Positions 8,421-15,945 of a stretch of 41,078 nucleotides of DNA are shown here, piece after piece. Numbering within the stretch: the stretch's first letter is position 1; every line of letters begins with the position of its first letter. Made by a program: the position numbers and the translations under genes. The DNA is taken from positions 5,293 through 46,370 of IMG/VR virus record IMGVR_UViG_3300030061_002646; one strand, given 5' to 3'. The notes beneath the pieces are model-generated. The model did no database searches and had not been told where the DNA came from. It worked only from the letters and a program-made list of their open reading frames with translations. This DNA is from a virus.

Positions 8421-8653
8421 GTAGCAACTACCCTGATGGAATGACAGCAGCAGACCATGCGCACCTAGATGGTGTGCCTGATGATTGCGAACATGAAAAT
8501 AGTTATTGTGAAGGTTGGAGATACCCCGACAAGGCTGTTGATAAAGGTTGGATAATTTTAGAAATGCGATGTGATGATTGCGGAGCAACAAGCGAACAAG
8601 ATATTGAAATTGATAATCTACTTGATGATATAAAAATGGAGAAAGCAACATGA
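8417..8653 (+). CDS. Small acidic protein with a probable zinc site
   Basis: The 78-residue product contains CEHENSYC and later CDDC (MRCDDCGATSEQD), a possible four-ligand zinc site, plus several histidines in the first 20 residues. It is strongly acidic overall. The gene overlaps its neighbours by four bases on both sides (ATGA junctions), a sign of translational coupling within the operon. I do not recognise the family. The CxxCG element resembles one knuckle of a zinc ribbon and the other knuckle is irregular, so the metal site is probable rather than certain. Confidence 0.75.
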   Translation: MSSNYPDGMTAADHAHLDGVPDDCEHENSYCEGWRYPDKAVDKGWIILEMRCDDCGATSEQDIEIDNLLDDIKMEKAT

Positions 8654-9660
8654 AATTATACAAATTTAATCCAAACGATAAAACATTTACAGAATCATCA
8701 GATTTCAAAGATGAAGAGTTAATGGCTTCGTATAATGAAAGTTCTTACAATTGGCCCGCTGAAGGTAACAAATTAAGGATGACTAAATCCACAATTGGTG
8801 CTCATGATTGGTGTCCGTATAAATACTATTTACAATATGTGTTGGGACACAAAAGCAGCGAAACAGAACCTATGGTTAGAGGAACCAATGTGCACAATGT
8901 TGTAGAATATTTTTGGGATAAAATAGATGATGTTCTAAAAGATATAGAAAAACACCTTGATGATGGTAAAAACGCTTTGGCTAAAGATTCTCTTAGGAGC
9001 ATACTACCTTATCCTGAAGAAGGTTATAGACACAGCGAACAAACTGCGATAGACCAATGGATTGAATGGCAATGGGCTAGATTGCTTGTGTGCCATCAAA
9101 ATGGCGATATCAACACATGGCCTCCTGTAGGCAACGAGGTTGAGATACACGCTACCCAAGACGTAGAATATAATGGCGAAATGTATAATGTGCATTTGAA
9201 AGGTTATGTCGATACAATATTTAGCGATGGTGATGGTGGGTTTGTCTTGATGGAACTTAAAACAGGTAAATGGAAGAATGCACCTTACAAATTTTCTTCA
9301 ATGAGATTAGAGATGTATTTTTACATGAACATGATAGTGCAAGCGCAACGTAGTGAATTTCTACCTGTGACGCATTGGGCTTGGGAATATCCCTATGGAC
9401 AAGTGAACAATGGCGATGGAGCAGAATGGTGTATTGAAGAAACTAAAACCAAAGCAAGATATGCTAAGAAATCTTTAGATACAAAAATGAAAAAATTACT
9501 AAAAGCACATATAGAACATGACTTTCAACCGATTCATAAAGAAACGTGTAGTAAGTGGTGCAGGTGCTTAAGTGTGCAGTGTGCTTGGTGTGATTTTGTG
9601 CATATGTGCCCTGCTCACAATAAAGAAGAAGATTTCCTAATAAATACGGAGGAACAATAA
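8650..9660 (+). CDS. Cas4/RecB-like PD-(D/E)XK nuclease with Fe-S cysteines
   Basis: This 336-residue nuclease carries the RecB-family core: H82 in RGTNVHNVVEYF, D188 in GYVDTI, and E202-x-K204 in MELKTGK, followed by the helix around RLEMYFYM that usually carries the QxxxY motif. One cysteine lies before the core (C55, in DWCPYKYY), and a cluster lies at the C-terminus (C300, C304, C306, C311, C314, C320). This is the arrangement used by Cas4 and AddB/Dna2-type enzymes to hold a 4Fe-4S cluster, with some cysteines left over. The likely activity is DNA end or flap processing in replication and recombination. No CRISPR array or other cas gene is in the window, so a role in adaptation is not suggested. 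The upstream overlap of four bases places it in the replication operon. Confidence 0.88.
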   Translation: MKLYKFNPNDKTFTESSDFKDEELMASYNESSYNWPAEGNKLRMTKSTIGAHDWCPYKYYLQYVLGHKSSETEPMVRGTNVHNVVEYFWDKIDDVLKDIEKHLDDGKNALAKDSLRSILPYPEEGYRHSEQTAIDQWIEWQWARLLVCHQNGDINTWPPVGNEVEIHATQDVEYNGEMYNVHLKGYVDTIFSDGDGGFVLMELKTGKWKNAPYKFSSMRLEMYFYMNMIVQAQRSEFLPVTHWAWEYPYGQVNNGDGAEWCIEETKTKARYAKKSLDTKMKKLLKAHIEHDFQPIHKETCSKWCRCLSVQCAWCDFVHMCPAHNKEEDFLINTEEQ

Positions 9661-9966
9661 ATGAAAATAAAAAACATGAAACAAAAAATAGAAGAAACAG
9701 AAAATTGGATAAACAAAAGAGTGATGAGTGAAAACATTATGTTGTATGATGAATTACCGCGAGTAAATGTGTATTTGTCTAATATGGGAGTCAAAGGCGA
9801 TAGATTAAGAGTCGTAAATGGTTTTCAGGAAACATTGGATGGTGGGGGTTATTCCGCTTTCGATGTAGCGATAAATCCTGTATATTTTGTCGAAAAAGGC
9901 AAATTTGCAGCAGAAATCATTGGCAACGAAGCGATTGAGAAGTATCTTAAAATTATCAGGGGATAA
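9661..9966 (+). CDS. Unrecognised 101-residue protein
   Basis: No family is recognised. The N-terminal 25 residues are highly charged and helical (KIKNMKQKIEETENWINK), followed by a compact alpha/beta part with a glycine-rich turn (LDGGGYSAFDVAI). There are no cysteines, signal peptide or membrane segment. The ATG follows the TAA of the nuclease gene with no gap, and the primase ATG lies four bases after its stop, so it is embedded in the operon. It could be an accessory to either neighbour, but nothing in the sequence says so. Confidence 0.72.
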   Translation: MKIKNMKQKIEETENWINKRVMSENIMLYDELPRVNVYLSNMGVKGDRLRVVNGFQETLDGGGYSAFDVAINPVYFVEKGKFAAEIIGNEAIEKYLKIIRG

Positions 9967-9970
9967 ACCC

Positions 9971-11065
9971 ATGAGTTTCGTGCACATGGATTACCCTAGA
10001 GAGGTATTAGAAATAGGTGCGAACGGTCAAAAAGGTTACAGGCGTATAGTTAACAACGCCAAAGAACTAGAAAAGTATTGGGGTGGTAAAAACGGTATTG
10101 GTAATATATACTTTACAGCATATGGTTATAGAGGAACTACACCACCTAAACATCACCGCGTAGATTACAATACACCCATAATAAGACATTTTGTAATGGA
10201 TTTTGATTGTAAAGATTTTAGAAATAAACAAGTTGATGTAGAGTTTTCGTTTATGCACGAACAAGTAAAAAGACTCCATCAACACTTCATTCTAAACGAT
10301 ATACAGCACTATGTGTGGTTTAGCGGTGGAGGTTTTCATATATACGTGAGTTTGTCTGAAACATTGATGCCTAGCAACGGTTTTGAAGTTACTAGAATTA
10401 AAGATGGTGGTAAACAAATGATAAATGTATGGCATAAAGAGTTGAACATATCTTGTAATGACCCTACTGTGGCTTTCGACACAGCGGGCATGATAAGAAT
10501 ACCCAACTCCTATAATATGAGAAGAGGTTGTTGGTCTATACCTTTGAATACAGATGAAATAATGTCATTAGACCATTATGAATTATTAGACCTAGCACAA
10601 GATTCTAGAGAGGGTTATATCAAACACGGTAGCACACCTATAACATTCGTAATGCCTAAGAAAAGAAAAGCAATGTTCAAAAAGAACAGAAAATTGGTAA
10701 ACTTACCTGATGTATCTTATGATAAAATACTGATTTTACCATGTTTAGTTCAGGCCGCTTTGGGTGAAGGTAATCCAACACACAAGGCACGTTTTCACTT
10801 AGCGAATTATTTAGCAGCAAGACACAGGTGGTTCTTTCACCCCAACACAGTAAAAGACGATGCTAAGAAAGAACACATAGAAAAAATTGTAAATTTGTGT
10901 TCTCAACAAGGTTGGGTGGATTTTGATGAAGATATAACTAGAACCCAAGTTACAAGCGTAGTGGAAGGAGGTTATTCTTTGTCTACCTGTAAGACTTTGA
11001 TTAATGAGGGTCTTTGCACAGGCGTATGTAGATACTATGACGGCACAGCGGAGGACATTCTATGA
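9971..11065 (+). CDS. Fused archaeo-eukaryotic primase (PriS core plus PriL-type Fe-S domain)
   Basis: The 364-residue protein joins two parts that are normally separate subunits. The N-terminal half is a PriS-type primase core: DxD at D77/D79 (FVMDFDCKD), the SGGGFH motif at 118-123 that binds the nucleotide, and a third acidic residue D170 in AFDTAGMIRIPNS. The C-terminal part (about 250-364) matches the PriL C-terminal domain: C258 in LPCLV, then HKARFHLANYL, then C340, C349 and C353, the four cysteines expected to hold a 4Fe-4S cluster. It makes RNA or DNA primers for PolB. The start at 9971 is chosen because it is the first ATG after the upstream stop; the frame is open back to 9887 only inside the previous gene. 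It overlaps the next gene by four bases (ATGA). Confidence 0.9.
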   Translation: MSFVHMDYPREVLEIGANGQKGYRRIVNNAKELEKYWGGKNGIGNIYFTAYGYRGTTPPKHHRVDYNTPIIRHFVMDFDCKDFRNKQVDVEFSFMHEQVKRLHQHFILNDIQHYVWFSGGGFHIYVSLSETLMPSNGFEVTRIKDGGKQMINVWHKELNISCNDPTVAFDTAGMIRIPNSYNMRRGCWSIPLNTDEIMSLDHYELLDLAQDSREGYIKHGSTPITFVMPKKRKAMFKKNRKLVNLPDVSYDKILILPCLVQAALGEGNPTHKARFHLANYLAARHRWFFHPNTVKDDAKKEHIEKIVNLCSQQGWVDFDEDITRTQVTSVVEGGYSLSTCKTLINEGLCTGVCRYYDGTAEDIL

Positions 11066-11280
11066 GTGGAAGATGTAGAATATGCAAAACCAAGTTAGGT
11101 ACTAGAAACCATACATCTAGAATGAAGACGAATACAAATCTATGCGTAAGTTGTTTAAGACACCCTATAGAGGAAGAACAATGTGTAGGTATTACTTCTA
11201 AAGGCGTAAGATGCAAATTAAGAAAGTATAAAGATGCACAGTATTGCAAAGTGCATATGTGGATGTGTAATGATGCCTAA
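11062..11280 (+). CDS. Small double zinc-motif protein
   Basis: The 72-residue protein has two cysteine-rich units. The first has CRIC at residues 5-8 and CVSC near 28-31. The second follows the pattern C-x9-C-x10-C-x2-H (QCVGITSKGVRC then YCKVH), a recurrent small viral and plasmid zinc module. It is strongly basic, consistent with nucleic acid binding. It overlaps the primase stop by four bases and in turn overlaps the start of the nuclease gene. No family name can be given with confidence. Confidence 0.8.
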   Translation: MSGRCRICKTKLGTRNHTSRMKTNTNLCVSCLRHPIEEEQCVGITSKGVRCKLRKYKDAQYCKVHMWMCNDA

Positions 11281-11971
11281 GCCCGATTTAATCATAGATA
11301 GCAACGAGAGAGGTTCACTTTGTGAGTCAGTTATTAGAAAAGCAGAAAAAGAAGGTTTAACAGTTATTAGAAAAGCACTAATGGTTGGAGATTATCTTCT
11401 AGGTGAGGCATGTATTGAAGCAAAGAGCATCAACGACTTGTTTCTTTCAAGCCATAGCGGGCATTTATGGAGACAGTTAGACAATATGGATGCCAACTAC
11501 CCAAGATTTTTTCTAGTAGTTCATGGTTCAATCTCTAAATATGTATCTATGGCAAAAAATTCAGGACGTAAAACAACATATTCTAGGGTGCAAAATGAAC
11601 TAATGGGCACAATAGCAAGAATAATGGCTGATTTTGAATGTCAAGTATTTTTTACAGAAAACCATTCCGAAGCAGCCATGTTCATAGTGAAATTACACGA
11701 TAAGTTGCACAAACCTGCTTCTAGTCATGGTGCTAGAGCAATAAGAAGAGTAAGCACAAACGATGTAAGATTAGACGTGTTAATCGCAATACCCGGTATA
11801 GGAAAAGAAATAGGAGAAAGAATACTAGAAGAATGTGGCTCAATACAAGAAATGCTTTTTCCTGAGTCATTGAGAATGGTGAAGGGTCTTGGGGATGTGA
11901 TGAGAAGTAGAATCATAAAAGTTCTAACAGAAGAAGAGCCTGTATTCGTAGAAAGAAGGATTAGAAGATAA
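11273..11971 (+). CDS. XPF/ERCC4-type nuclease with helix-hairpin-helix domain
   Basis: This 232-residue protein combines an ERCC4 nuclease domain and a C-terminal (HhH)2 domain, the layout of archaeal XPF/Hef nuclease halves and Mus81-like enzymes. Nuclease residues: D9 (IIDSNERG), E12, G39-D40 (MVGDYLLG), and E49-A-K51 followed by D55, corresponding to the GDxn-ERKx3D motif with the arginine replaced by alanine. HhH hairpins are seen at about 168-188 (IAIPGIGKEIGERIL) and 202-218 (VKGLGDVMRSRIIKVL). The likely substrate is a branched or flap DNA structure arising in replication or recombination. The ATG at 11273 (or 11270, one codon earlier) overlaps the end of the zinc protein gene. This is the last gene of the first long operon. 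Confidence 0.9.
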   Translation: MPKPDLIIDSNERGSLCESVIRKAEKEGLTVIRKALMVGDYLLGEACIEAKSINDLFLSSHSGHLWRQLDNMDANYPRFFLVVHGSISKYVSMAKNSGRKTTYSRVQNELMGTIARIMADFECQVFFTENHSEAAMFIVKLHDKLHKPASSHGARAIRRVSTNDVRLDVLIAIPGIGKEIGERILEECGSIQEMLFPESLRMVKGLGDVMRSRIIKVLTEEEPVFVERRIRR

Positions 11972-11979
11972 TCAAATTA

Positions 11980-11989
11980 GTATATAAAG
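11980..11989 (+). promoter_or_regulatory. TATA box upstream of the helicase operon
   Basis: GTATATAAAG lies nine bases after the stop of the XPF-like gene. The wider string TTAGTATATAAA at 11978-11989 is identical to the one at the RFC promoter. Transcription from it would start near 12010, giving a leader of about 55-60 bases before the ATG at 12067. A second TATA-like sequence lies in the palindrome at 12019-12032. Confidence 0.6.
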
Positions 11990-12001
11990 GACACTTAATT
12001 A

Positions 12002-12062
12002 TTTCAATGTTTCAATTATATGTATATACATAACAATAATATACTGACCCATGCAGGGGTCA
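12002..12062 (+). promoter_or_regulatory. Palindrome-rich leader: candidate operator region
   Basis: Three symmetrical elements are packed into 61 bases. TTTCAAT is repeated directly at 12002-12008 and 12010-12016. TATGTATATACATA at 12019-12032 is a perfect 14-base palindrome that also contains a TATA-like core. TGACCC at 12045-12050 and GGGTCA at 12057-12062 form a perfect inverted repeat with a six-base spacer, ending four bases before the ATG. The last element could be a protein-binding site near the start of a transcript from the inner TATA, or a hairpin that masks the G-rich ribosome-binding sequence at 12056-12059. The regulator is unknown. Confidence 0.5.
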
Positions 12063-12066
12063 AATT

Positions 12067-13464
12067 ATGAGAAGAGCAGACCAATATCAAGCGGCGAAAA
12101 AATTCCCCATATTCAAGGGTTTTATAGAGCATTTTAATCAAACATCTATAGATAACGACATACCCGGTATGCTATCCTTTTTCTTTATACAAGGACAAGT
12201 ATCAGTGCCATATGTGCGCATACCTTGGGGTTCATCGCATCTTGATACTAGGAATCACGTCTTTTGGATTCAATCTTCTAGGACAGGTAAATCTATTGCA
12301 TGGGAATTTATTGGAGATGTTCTAAGAGACATAGGTGTGCCTTCTGATATGTATACAACGGGCACCGATGCGGGTCTAATTGGTGGTTTTGAAATGGAAG
12401 AAGACGAAGATGGTAATAAAACACCAATCTTGAAAGAAGGTATGTTAGCAGGAAGAAAAGCATTAAACTTTGATGAAGGTAGTATTATACTAAATCCTAA
12501 TAGACACTCAATGGAGACTGTTCTATATTTACAGTCGGCTTGCAATCCTGTTGGTTCAAACAATAACATTCTAGTGAAACACACTAAGACAGGTAGAATT
12601 GAAACTGAATCTATGGTGTCTTTGTGGATTACAACCTATCCTCCAAGCGGAGTTAAAGAATATGTATTGACTAAGGGAATATTTCAAAGAGTTTTATTGT
12701 ATTGGAGTCATTGGAGCACAGAACGTCGTAAGAATGTCAGTATGATAAGAGCAGAAAGCGCATACAAAAAAATGCCTAAACTGAGCGTTAGTTATGATGA
12801 TGTTACTAAGCATTTCATAGACCTAGACAAGAGATTAAGAAACCGTGTATTAGAATTAACTGAGACCCCCTTCGTTGTGTGGGACGGTATGACACGTCAT
12901 GAACAGGAAGAACTCGTGCAAGAAGTCATGACTGTTATGTTCTATCCTGAAGAAGAGACATTTTATCCTGCGCTTAGAGATGCAATAGACGATTACTATA
13001 GTCTACTTCAAGGGCTCAACCCTGCTATTATGGAAGTAGTCTCATCTTTCGTCCCTGCTATGGAAAACAACACATTAATTTTTGCAACTCACATGGCTAT
13101 GATGGATAACTCTTGGGCTGTTACAGGAGAGCATGTAGATATGTCTAAAGATATATTATTCGATATATTCAAGAATCTAATACTTTGGTTGGAAGATGAA
13201 GTAGACATTGGCCCTAAAGCACAAGAGAAAGGCGCTATGAGAGGCAAGTGGACTTTGGCCTATCAAAACGTGGAGAGTATAGAATTAGGGAAAAGAGGTG
13301 ATGGTTGGAAAGCCAAGACCAAGGTTATTAAAGCGTATGAAACACAGAATGATTGTTCACGAGGAAGCGCATACAATAACTTTGAGAAATGGGGAGAGAA
13401 TTTGTTCAACACAGCAAAAGACGGTAGAGTAGTCTTTATCCGAATGAAGGAGGATTTAGAATGA
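12067..13464 (+). CDS. AAA+ ATPase, candidate replicative helicase (MCM/DUF3987-like)
   Basis: The 465-residue ATPase has Walker A QSSRTGKS at 69-76, Walker B LNFDEG at 133-138, a sensor-like strand SLWITTYPP at 185-193, and a candidate arginine finger R208 in GIFQRVLLYW. Between Walker A and B lies a GMLAGRKAL segment that resembles the strand before Walker B in MCM and related viral helicase-type ATPases. The C-terminal third, with alternating helices and basic residues and ending near residue 455, could be a winged-helix domain. As the only helicase-like gene near PolB and primase it is the best candidate for unwinding the fork. It lacks the classic MCM N-terminal zinc domain, so the exact family is open. 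It begins the second operon and overlaps the next gene by four bases. Confidence 0.82.
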   Translation: MRRADQYQAAKKFPIFKGFIEHFNQTSIDNDIPGMLSFFFIQGQVSVPYVRIPWGSSHLDTRNHVFWIQSSRTGKSIAWEFIGDVLRDIGVPSDMYTTGTDAGLIGGFEMEEDEDGNKTPILKEGMLAGRKALNFDEGSIILNPNRHSMETVLYLQSACNPVGSNNNILVKHTKTGRIETESMVSLWITTYPPSGVKEYVLTKGIFQRVLLYWSHWSTERRKNVSMIRAESAYKKMPKLSVSYDDVTKHFIDLDKRLRNRVLELTETPFVVWDGMTRHEQEELVQEVMTVMFYPEEETFYPALRDAIDDYYSLLQGLNPAIMEVVSSFVPAMENNTLIFATHMAMMDNSWAVTGEHVDMSKDILFDIFKNLILWLEDEVDIGPKAQEKGAMRGKWTLAYQNVESIELGKRGDGWKAKTKVIKAYETQNDCSRGSAYNNFEKWGENLFNTAKDGRVVFIRMKEDLE

Positions 13465-14072
13465 CTGATATATTATCACTAGACATTGAGACAAGCAACT
13501 ATTCGTGGGAAATCGGAGGGTGGGGTAATCTATCTTTATTTGAGCCTAGTGTAATTGCTACATGGGATGGAGAGAATGCTACTATATTCAGCAAGGAAGA
13601 CACCATAGAAGTTGAAGGTGCCACATTACATCCTCTACACCCTGAGATTCTAGGTGATTTCTTAAGCGCACACATAGAGAAAGGTGGCAAAATTTTGGGG
13701 CATAACATCATTAAATTTGATTTACCTGTTATACGTGACTCGCTAGACTGTTGGGCTGCTGGTGATGTGTTAGGTAAAAGCGACTCTATAATAGACACCA
13801 AGGTATTATTTGCTAAGGCATCATTATCATATGGTAAATTATTAACATCTCTAGGAGATTTAGCAAAACATAATTTAAACACAGACAAACTAATGGCTAG
13901 TGAAGATGCCCCTCTTGCATGGAGAGCAGGTAAATTCAACGAAGTAGCGGAATATTGTCTTAAAGATGCACAACTCACCTATGACCTATATCAGATGGGG
14001 CGTGAAAATAACATGCTGAAATCTAGATGTAGAGAAACAGGCGATATAAAAGAAGTAGAATTGGAGTGGTAA
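13461..14072 (+). CDS. DEDDy 3'-5' exonuclease, RNase H-like fold
   Basis: This 203-residue protein has all three exonuclease motifs: Exo I LSLDIET (D8, E10), Exo II GHNIIKFDLP (N82, D87), and Exo III YCLKD (Y165, D169), making it a DEDDy enzyme of the RNase_H_2/PolB-exonuclease type. The family degrades DNA or RNA from the 3' end with two metal ions. Because PolB here has its own exonuclease domain, this is a second, free-standing activity; it might back up proofreading, trim recombination intermediates or remove RNA. The gene overlaps the helicase stop by four bases (ATGA), suggesting joint expression. No other domain is visible. Confidence 0.9.
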   Translation: MTDILSLDIETSNYSWEIGGWGNLSLFEPSVIATWDGENATIFSKEDTIEVEGATLHPLHPEILGDFLSAHIEKGGKILGHNIIKFDLPVIRDSLDCWAAGDVLGKSDSIIDTKVLFAKASLSYGKLLTSLGDLAKHNLNTDKLMASEDAPLAWRAGKFNEVAEYCLKDAQLTYDLYQMGRENNMLKSRCRETGDIKEVELEW

Positions 14073-14075
14073 AAA

Positions 14076-14273
14076 ATGGATATAAATGAAGAAATAAAAT
14101 TGAAAGCAGGTATACATAGGTTGCTGACAGCGCTAACTCAAGGCGGGGCTTTAAGCGATATACAAAGAATGGCGAATCAAATAGCAATCAATGTGGGTTG
14201 GCCTTTTTACGATGAAGATGAATTAGATTCTGATGCTGAAGCACGCACCGTTGGTATGGAAGGTGAAGAATAA
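14076..14273 (+). CDS. Small acidic protein of unknown function
   Basis: The 65-residue protein is helical in its first 40 residues and strongly acidic in the last 25 (DEDELDSDAEA and MEGEE). No family is recognised and there are no cysteines. The ATG is three bases after the exonuclease stop, and its stop TAA overlaps the thermosome ATG by one base. Its acidic tail could mediate contact with a basic partner, but this is only a guess. Confidence 0.72.
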   Translation: MDINEEIKLKAGIHRLLTALTQGGALSDIQRMANQIAINVGWPFYDEDELDSDAEARTVGMEGEE

Positions 14274-15775
14274 TGTCTGATAACGCAATAGACCCTTTAC
14301 ATAGTAACATTCGTGCAGCGCGTGCTATAGTCAACACAGTGCGCACAACATTAGGTCCACGTGGGAGAGATAAGATGTTGGTAGATGCTTCAGGTAGCAC
14401 AATAATAACTAACGATGGTGCTACAATACTTCGTGAGGTAGAATCAGCACACCCTGCTGCGAAAATGATAATTGACATTAGTAAAACACAGGAAAGTCTG
14501 TGTTATGATGGCACAACAAGCACAGTAGTGTTAGCAGGTCAAATGCTCGCTGATTCTGAAAATCTACTCAGTCAAGGTGTTCCCCCTACTATAATGTGTG
14601 ATGGTTACAATCTTGCTGCTAGTATGGGCGTAAAATATCTAGATGATGTATTATCTAGAGATGTAGAAGAAGGAGATTTAGAAAAAATAGCAGAAACAGC
14701 GATAAGTGGTAAAACATTAGCATCAGCGAAAAAAACTGTTGCTGAACTTTGTGTAGAGGCTGTAAGGATAGCAGGAGATGCTGACAATGTAAAGGTCTTA
14801 ACGTTCCCCGGAGGTTCTTTGACAGACTCACATTTATTCAAAGGTGTTGTAGTAAACAAAGATTTCGCAATTCAAATGGTAAACCCACCAAAAAATACTC
14901 ACGCTTTGCTACTTATGACCGGTTTAGAGGTTGTTAAAGAACAACATACTCCGCAGGTGCAAGTAAGCGATATGAAAACCTATGACAACATAGTATCTAG
15001 AAGTTCAGTAGCATTGAGTGAAAATGCAAGAAAGATTGCTTCTTTGTTGCCTGATGGTGGTGTATTATTTTGTAGAGATAACATGGCAGATTCTGTTTTG
15101 GCCTTTTTGCATAAGCACAATATAGCCGTTGTGAAAAGAGTTCAAGAAAGCACCATGAGAGGACTATCATCGGCACTAGGGCTTTCTATAGCACAAACAC
15201 CTGAAGATTTAGAAATAGCGGCATCATGTAAACTACTGAGAAATAAACATAATGATGTTCATTATTTGTTTGTAGAAGGCGAAGTAGATTCATCGCAATC
15301 AACTCTAATAGTTAGAGGGGCTAGTCATACTACTTTAGACGAAGTAGAAAGAGGATTCGATGACGCACTAGGTGTGGTGTCTCTAGTCATGAATGGGGGC
15401 AAAGTAGTATCGGGCGGAGGCTCAACTTATGCAGCAATTGCTTCTTACCTAAGAGCAGAAGCACCAAAAGTAGAAGGTATGGAACAAATGGCAATAAACT
15501 CCTTCGCTGATACATTGGAAATAATACCTGCTACCATAGGTGAAGTAGCCGGACACACACCTTTGAACTGTGTATTTGCTTTGAGACACTCATTATCTGA
15601 AGGTAAACTCACCATGGGGCCTGATGTGAAAAACATCAATCAAATCATAGATATGAAGACTTTAGGTATAGTTGAACCTGCTCTATTGGTAAGACAAGCG
15701 ATACTAAGTGCCACTGAAGTAACTACCGCGATATTAAAAATAGATGACATAGTAGTGAAAAGAGGGGCGGAGTAA
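14273..15775 (+). CDS. ths: Group II chaperonin (thermosome subunit)
   Basis: This 500-residue subunit of a double-ring ATP-driven folding chamber shows LGPRGRDKMLVD (28-38), TNDGATIL (46-53), the ATPase motif YDGTTS at 78-83 (usually GDGTT), GGKVVSGGGS in the equatorial domain, and the C-terminal TAILKIDDIV. It is 30-50 residues shorter than typical archaeal subunits, mostly at the N-terminus and by lack of a glycine-methionine-rich tail. Since only one subunit gene is present, it would form homo-oligomers or mix with host subunits. A chaperonin in a viral operon next to replication genes may serve folding of large virion proteins such as the giant tail protein; that link is inference. The ATG overlaps the upstream stop by one base. 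Confidence 0.96.
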   Translation: MSDNAIDPLHSNIRAARAIVNTVRTTLGPRGRDKMLVDASGSTIITNDGATILREVESAHPAAKMIIDISKTQESLCYDGTTSTVVLAGQMLADSENLLSQGVPPTIMCDGYNLAASMGVKYLDDVLSRDVEEGDLEKIAETAISGKTLASAKKTVAELCVEAVRIAGDADNVKVLTFPGGSLTDSHLFKGVVVNKDFAIQMVNPPKNTHALLLMTGLEVVKEQHTPQVQVSDMKTYDNIVSRSSVALSENARKIASLLPDGGVLFCRDNMADSVLAFLHKHNIAVVKRVQESTMRGLSSALGLSIAQTPEDLEIAASCKLLRNKHNDVHYLFVEGEVDSSQSTLIVRGASHTTLDEVERGFDDALGVVSLVMNGGKVVSGGGSTYAAIASYLRAEAPKVEGMEQMAINSFADTLEIIPATIGEVAGHTPLNCVFALRHSLSEGKLTMGPDVKNINQIIDMKTLGIVEPALLVRQAILSATEVTTAILKIDDIVVKRGAE

Positions 15776-15945
15776 TGGGAAGGTTGATGGACAAACTAAA
15801 TGTGTCCTGTAGAAACTGTAATGAAAGACATGTACCACGTAGATTAACCGCTAGATATCACGATAAAATTATAAGAAAAAGAGTGCATTTGTGGGAATGT
15901 AAATTTTGTAAACACATATGGAAAGATTCAGCATTCAATAAGTAA
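15775..15945 (+). CDS. Small basic zinc-ribbon protein, 56 residues
   Basis: A short gene begins one base into the thermosome stop (TAATG) and runs to TAA at 15943-15945. The 56-residue product has two CxxC pairs, CRNC at residues 12-15 and CKFC at 42-45, and is strongly basic (RRLTARYHDKIIRKR in between). That is the shape of a nucleic-acid-binding zinc ribbon. The overlap with the upstream stop and the clean CxxC-x26-CxxC spacing support a real gene despite its size. It closes the second operon; the following 300 bases are non-coding in appearance. Confidence 0.75.
   Translation: MGRLMDKLNVSCRNCNERHVPRRLTARYHDKIIRKRVHLWECKFCKHIWKDSAFNK

Noticed and set aside
9887-9970. Longer start for the primase
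   Set aside because: The extra codons lie inside the preceding gene; the ATG at 9971 follows that gene's stop by four bases.
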